Of a stretch of 8,760 nt of DNA, positions 7,501-8,760 are shown piece by piece. The DNA is taken from positions 1 through 8,760 of the forward strand of contig CALLKA010000060.1 of the NCBI GenBank assembly GCA_938008665.1. Reading direction: 5' to 3'. The translations under genes were made by a program, and so were the position numbers. The DNA comes from an uncultured Bacteroidota bacterium (GTDB lineage: Bacteria; Bacteroidota; Bacteroidia; Chitinophagales; Chitinophagaceae). The notes under the pieces are model-generated. The model saw only the letters and a program-made list of their open reading frames with translations. It was not told the DNA's origin and searched no databases. Numbering within the stretch: the stretch's first letter is position 1; every line of letters starts with the position of its first letter.

Positions 7501-7755
7501 CAAGAGAAGCAAGGATATGGAACAGTGGATGTCATTACACCCATGTCAACTATTAGAGCTGCGACCATGTTAATTGCAGGAAAAAATACTATCCCAGGCG
7601 AGCAGGAAGAAGAAAAATTAAAAGATGCGGAAGCTGCAATCAAAACAGTTGTTTCAAAAGCAAATGAGTTCTTTGCAAATGAATGGGCTTCTTTCAGAAA
7701 ATTAGTAGAATCAACACCTATTAAAAAATTCAAGGATTACGAAGTCATTAAATAG
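4540..7755 (+). CDS. Secreted VPS10/BNR-repeat beta-propeller protein (complete, 1071 aa)
   Basis: A large exported protein of the sortilin/VPS10-like BNR family, often labelled glycosyl hydrolase without proof. Residues 1-22 form a Sec signal peptide (cleavage after VSA, before Q23) with no lipobox cysteine, followed by a K/A/P-rich linker (24-40). About eleven Asp-box-like units (x-[ST]-x-D-x-G-x-x-[WF]) are seen near 86, 140, 191, 249, 299, 346, 390, 530, 598, 653 and 697, which suggests two propellers. Family motifs include HPDHHA (364-369), GGMQDNGSWRGP (424-435) and FGRAMWVLDD (734-743). Residues about 795-905 look like a FlgD-type Ig domain interrupted by a Gly-rich loop (843-860); 912-1071 is charged and helical. 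No type IX secretion C-terminal domain was recognised, so periplasmic or outer-surface location is open. A close relative follows downstream. Enzymatic activity is unproven. Confidence 0.92.
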   Translation: MRISILGSIVLATVMLTTNVSAQKSKKAAPVVAASTPKVDINKVFKNWKPRNVGPASMSGRVTSIDVEVANPNNIWIGAASGGVWKTNNSGVSWTPVFDEQPILNIGAVAMQQSNPSVVWVGTGEGNPRNSISIGEGIYKTLDAGKTWKRMGLEQTRNIHRVIIDPTNPNVVYAGAIGNPYGQSKNRGVYKTTDGGETWNQILYTNDTSGVGDMIMDPKNPNKLLVAMWHHYRNPYHLESGGKGSGIYMTIDGGKNFTKLGKENGLPDGNLGRVGIAISKSNPNRVYALVESTKSGLYKSDDGGYNFTLVNSQKTIVDNRPFYFQDIIADPLNENTLWYISQTVVKSIDAGKNFETIIPYSGIHPDHHAFWIHPTDNKFMVDGNDGGIGITRDGGKTWMFDEKIPVGQFYHVNVDNETPYHIMGGMQDNGSWRGPAYTFIDGGIKNYYWDNLWGGDGFDVMPDPEDANWVYAMSQGGSVGRYNTATGEQTYIKPPAPDAKTLMRFNWNAAIAQDPFDKKTIYFGSQFLHKSTNKGASWKIISSDLTTNDSAKIDQTNNGGLSIDITGAENHCTILTIAPSSVQKDLIWIGTDDGNVQFTANGGATWNNVTANITGLPKGAWIAQVRTSTYNANEVFVVANNYRQGDFAPYVFRTTDQGKTWTNILSAAKVTGYALSVIQDIAEPNLFFVGTEQGMFVSLDNAETFQQWKNGYPSVSTYDFAIQEREADLAIATFGRAMWVLDDIRPLRKLAKNKGEITDFFVSAPPSSINATFKNSSYEWSTWGMYDGENRPGGYPISIFLMDSIKSVKVQIKDANDKDVRNLTFKVDSGLTKNYWRYEQKGTRGAGMPKLGGAGGGGGRRMMFNPSAGGDEDREYRGRAVLAGKYKLIVTAKNKKDSIWLEVKDDVRVTNKTEIVKKQDEMMAKFQPSADKLNMVMDQLDEVDALLLQLTAEWKDKKDKGLDTLNKTHKKVAASAKKLREFISGKPQEKQGYGTVDVITPMSTIRAATMLIAGKNTIPGEQEEEKLKDAEAAIKTVVSKANEFFANEWASFRKLVESTPIKKFKDYEVIK

Positions 7756-7761
7756 TAAACG

Positions 7762-7799
7762 AACGACCCCTTCCCCATAAAGGAGGGGGTCGTTTTTTT
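7762..7799 (+). terminator. Strong rho-independent terminator after the first propeller gene
   Basis: A stem of 12-13 bp pairs 7762-7774 with 7782-7794 around a 7-nt loop (CCATAAA). It contains one T-G wobble, is rich in G-C pairs (CGACCCC with GGGGTCG) and is followed by a run of seven T (7793-7799). It begins 6 nt after the TAG stop. The T-run is on the plus-strand side, so it acts for the upstream gene and separates it from the paralogue that starts at 7830. Confidence 0.93.
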
Positions 7800-7829
7800 G
7801 ATCTCTATTCATTTTTATAATTAATACAC

Positions 7830-8760
7830 ATGAAAAAAATATTTTTATACGCGACACTGACGACTTGCTTATTTAGCAGCATTGCGGTGTTCGCACAAAA
7901 GAAAAAAGTAGCGCAAGTAGTACCTGCGGCGCAAGTAAGTTTAGCAAAGGATCCTATTATTAAGGAGCAATCCTTTCGTTTATTAGGACCCTTCAGAGGC
8001 GGAAGAGCAGCAGCTGGTGTTGGCTCCTATTCTGATGTGAATACATTTTATATGGGTGCCACAGGCGGTGGTGTATGGAAAACAATAGATGCAGGAAATA
8101 ATTGGAAAAATATTTCTGACGGTTATTTTGGTGGTTCTATTGGTGCTATTGCGATAGCGCCATCCAATGAATCAGTGATTTATGTGGGGGAAGGAGAAAA
8201 CTCAATGCGTGGTAATGTAAGCGAAGGATTAGATGGGATGTGGAAATCAACTGACGATGGTAGAACTTGGAAAAATATTGGATTAAAAGAAGCAAGACAT
8301 ATTGTTCGCCTCATAGTACATCCTAAAAACCCTGATATTATTTGGGCTGCAGTGATGGGTCATTTATTTGGACCCAATGAAACAAGAGGTGTATTTAAAA
8401 GTATTGATGGTGGACAAACATGGAAAAAAGTATTGTATGTGAATCCACAAACTGGTGCAAGTGATTTAATTATCGACCCTACTAACCCTGAAACTTTATA
8501 TGCAGGTACTTGGCAATTAATTCGCACACCCTATAGTTTAGAAAGTGGTGGCGAAGGATCTGGTTTATACAAAAGTATAGATGGTGGTGAAACCTGGAAT
8601 TCCATAAAAAGCAATAAAGGATTCCCAAAAGGGGTATGGGGTATAACAGGCATAGCCGTGGCAAAATCCAATCCTGAAAAATTGTATGCACTTATTGAAA
8701 ATGCGAATGGTGGATTATATATGTCTGACAATGGTGGTAAAACTTGGGAGCTAACTTGCA
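7830..8760 (+). CDS. Second secreted VPS10/BNR propeller paralogue, N-terminal part (truncated by window edge)
   Basis: The reading frame was translated from the ATG at 7830 and stays open for 310 codons to the right edge, so the C-terminus is missing. Residues 1-22 are a Sec signal peptide (MKKIFLYATL start, VFA before Q23), followed by a basic, Ala/Val-rich linker. Asp boxes lie near 84, 139, 190, 248 and 298 (for example KSIDGGQTW and KSIDGGETW), at spacing nearly equal to the upstream protein's first five. Shared landmarks are GGGVWKT (79-85), GEGENSMRGN (120-129) and PYSLESGGEGSGLY (234-247). It is a tandem, well-diverged duplicate rather than a recent copy. The 74-nt gap before it holds the terminator, so it needs its own promoter, read-through, or both; no clear promoter motif is seen. 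By family knowledge it probably continues as a protein of about 1000 residues, substrate unknown. Confidence 0.92.
   Translation, partial: MKKIFLYATLTTCLFSSIAVFAQKKKVAQVVPAAQVSLAKDPIIKEQSFRLLGPFRGGRAAAGVGSYSDVNTFYMGATGGGVWKTIDAGNNWKNISDGYFGGSIGAIAIAPSNESVIYVGEGENSMRGNVSEGLDGMWKSTDDGRTWKNIGLKEARHIVRLIVHPKNPDIIWAAVMGHLFGPNETRGVFKSIDGGQTWKKVLYVNPQTGASDLIIDPTNPETLYAGTWQLIRTPYSLESGGEGSGLYKSIDGGETWNSIKSNKGFPKGVWGITGIAVAKSNPEKLYALIENANGGLYMSDNGGKTWELTC

Noticed and set aside
7797..7823. TTTG at the end of the terminator T-run with TAATTAAT as a promoter for the second propeller gene
   Set aside because: The -7 part lacks the TTTG half of the consensus; the match is no better than expected in such AT-rich DNA.
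7866..7868. Cys13 of the second propeller protein as a lipoprotein cysteine
   Set aside because: The preceding residues (TLTT) do not fit a lipobox and the cysteine sits inside the hydrophobic core; cleavage after VFA at residue 22 fits better.

Overview
The window looks like ordinary chromosome from a low-GC member of the Bacteroidota. The Chitinophagaceae/Chitinophagales are plausible, but that family-level guess rests on protein style alone. Supporting signs are the AT-rich DNA, start sites mostly without Shine-Dalgarno sequences, several matches to the Bacteroidota -7 element TAnnTTTG, a two-TM histidine kinase of the PhoR-like type common in that phylum, and large secreted VPS10/BNR propeller proteins with Sec signals ending in A-Q.

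Left block, minus strand (1-3165). Reading in the direction of transcription the order is pyrD (quinone-linked dihydroorotate dehydrogenase), a short glyoxalase-II/YcbL-like metallo-beta-lactamase hydrolase, an OmpR/PhoB-type response regulator, and a sensor histidine kinase cut by the left window edge. Gaps are 5, 80 and 47 nt. pyrD and the hydrolase look co-transcribed. The regulator and kinase form a two-component pair that may have its own promoter in the 80-nt gap.

Centre (3166-3262). This is a 97-nt divergent intergenic region between pyrD and a thiolase. It carries a perfect 7+7 bp inverted repeat with a 2-bp spacer, located over the expected upstream promoter region of both genes, plus a good TAnnTTTG match almost touching the pyrD start codon.

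Right block, plus strand (3263-8760). A complete acetyl-CoA acyltransferase (thiolase) is followed by a 1071-aa secreted multi-Asp-box beta-propeller protein, a strong rho-independent terminator, and a second diverged paralogue of the propeller protein that runs off the right edge. The paralogues share order, signal peptide type, repeat spacing and a striking PYxLESGGxGSG motif at nearly the same residue.

No mobile element, CRISPR array, tRNA, rRNA or defence system is visible, and no intergenic stretch exceeds about 100 nt. Nothing here amounts to a clearly new multi-gene system. The items most worth a second look are the tandem secreted propellers, whose substrate is unknown, and the possible operator shared by pyrD and the thiolase.
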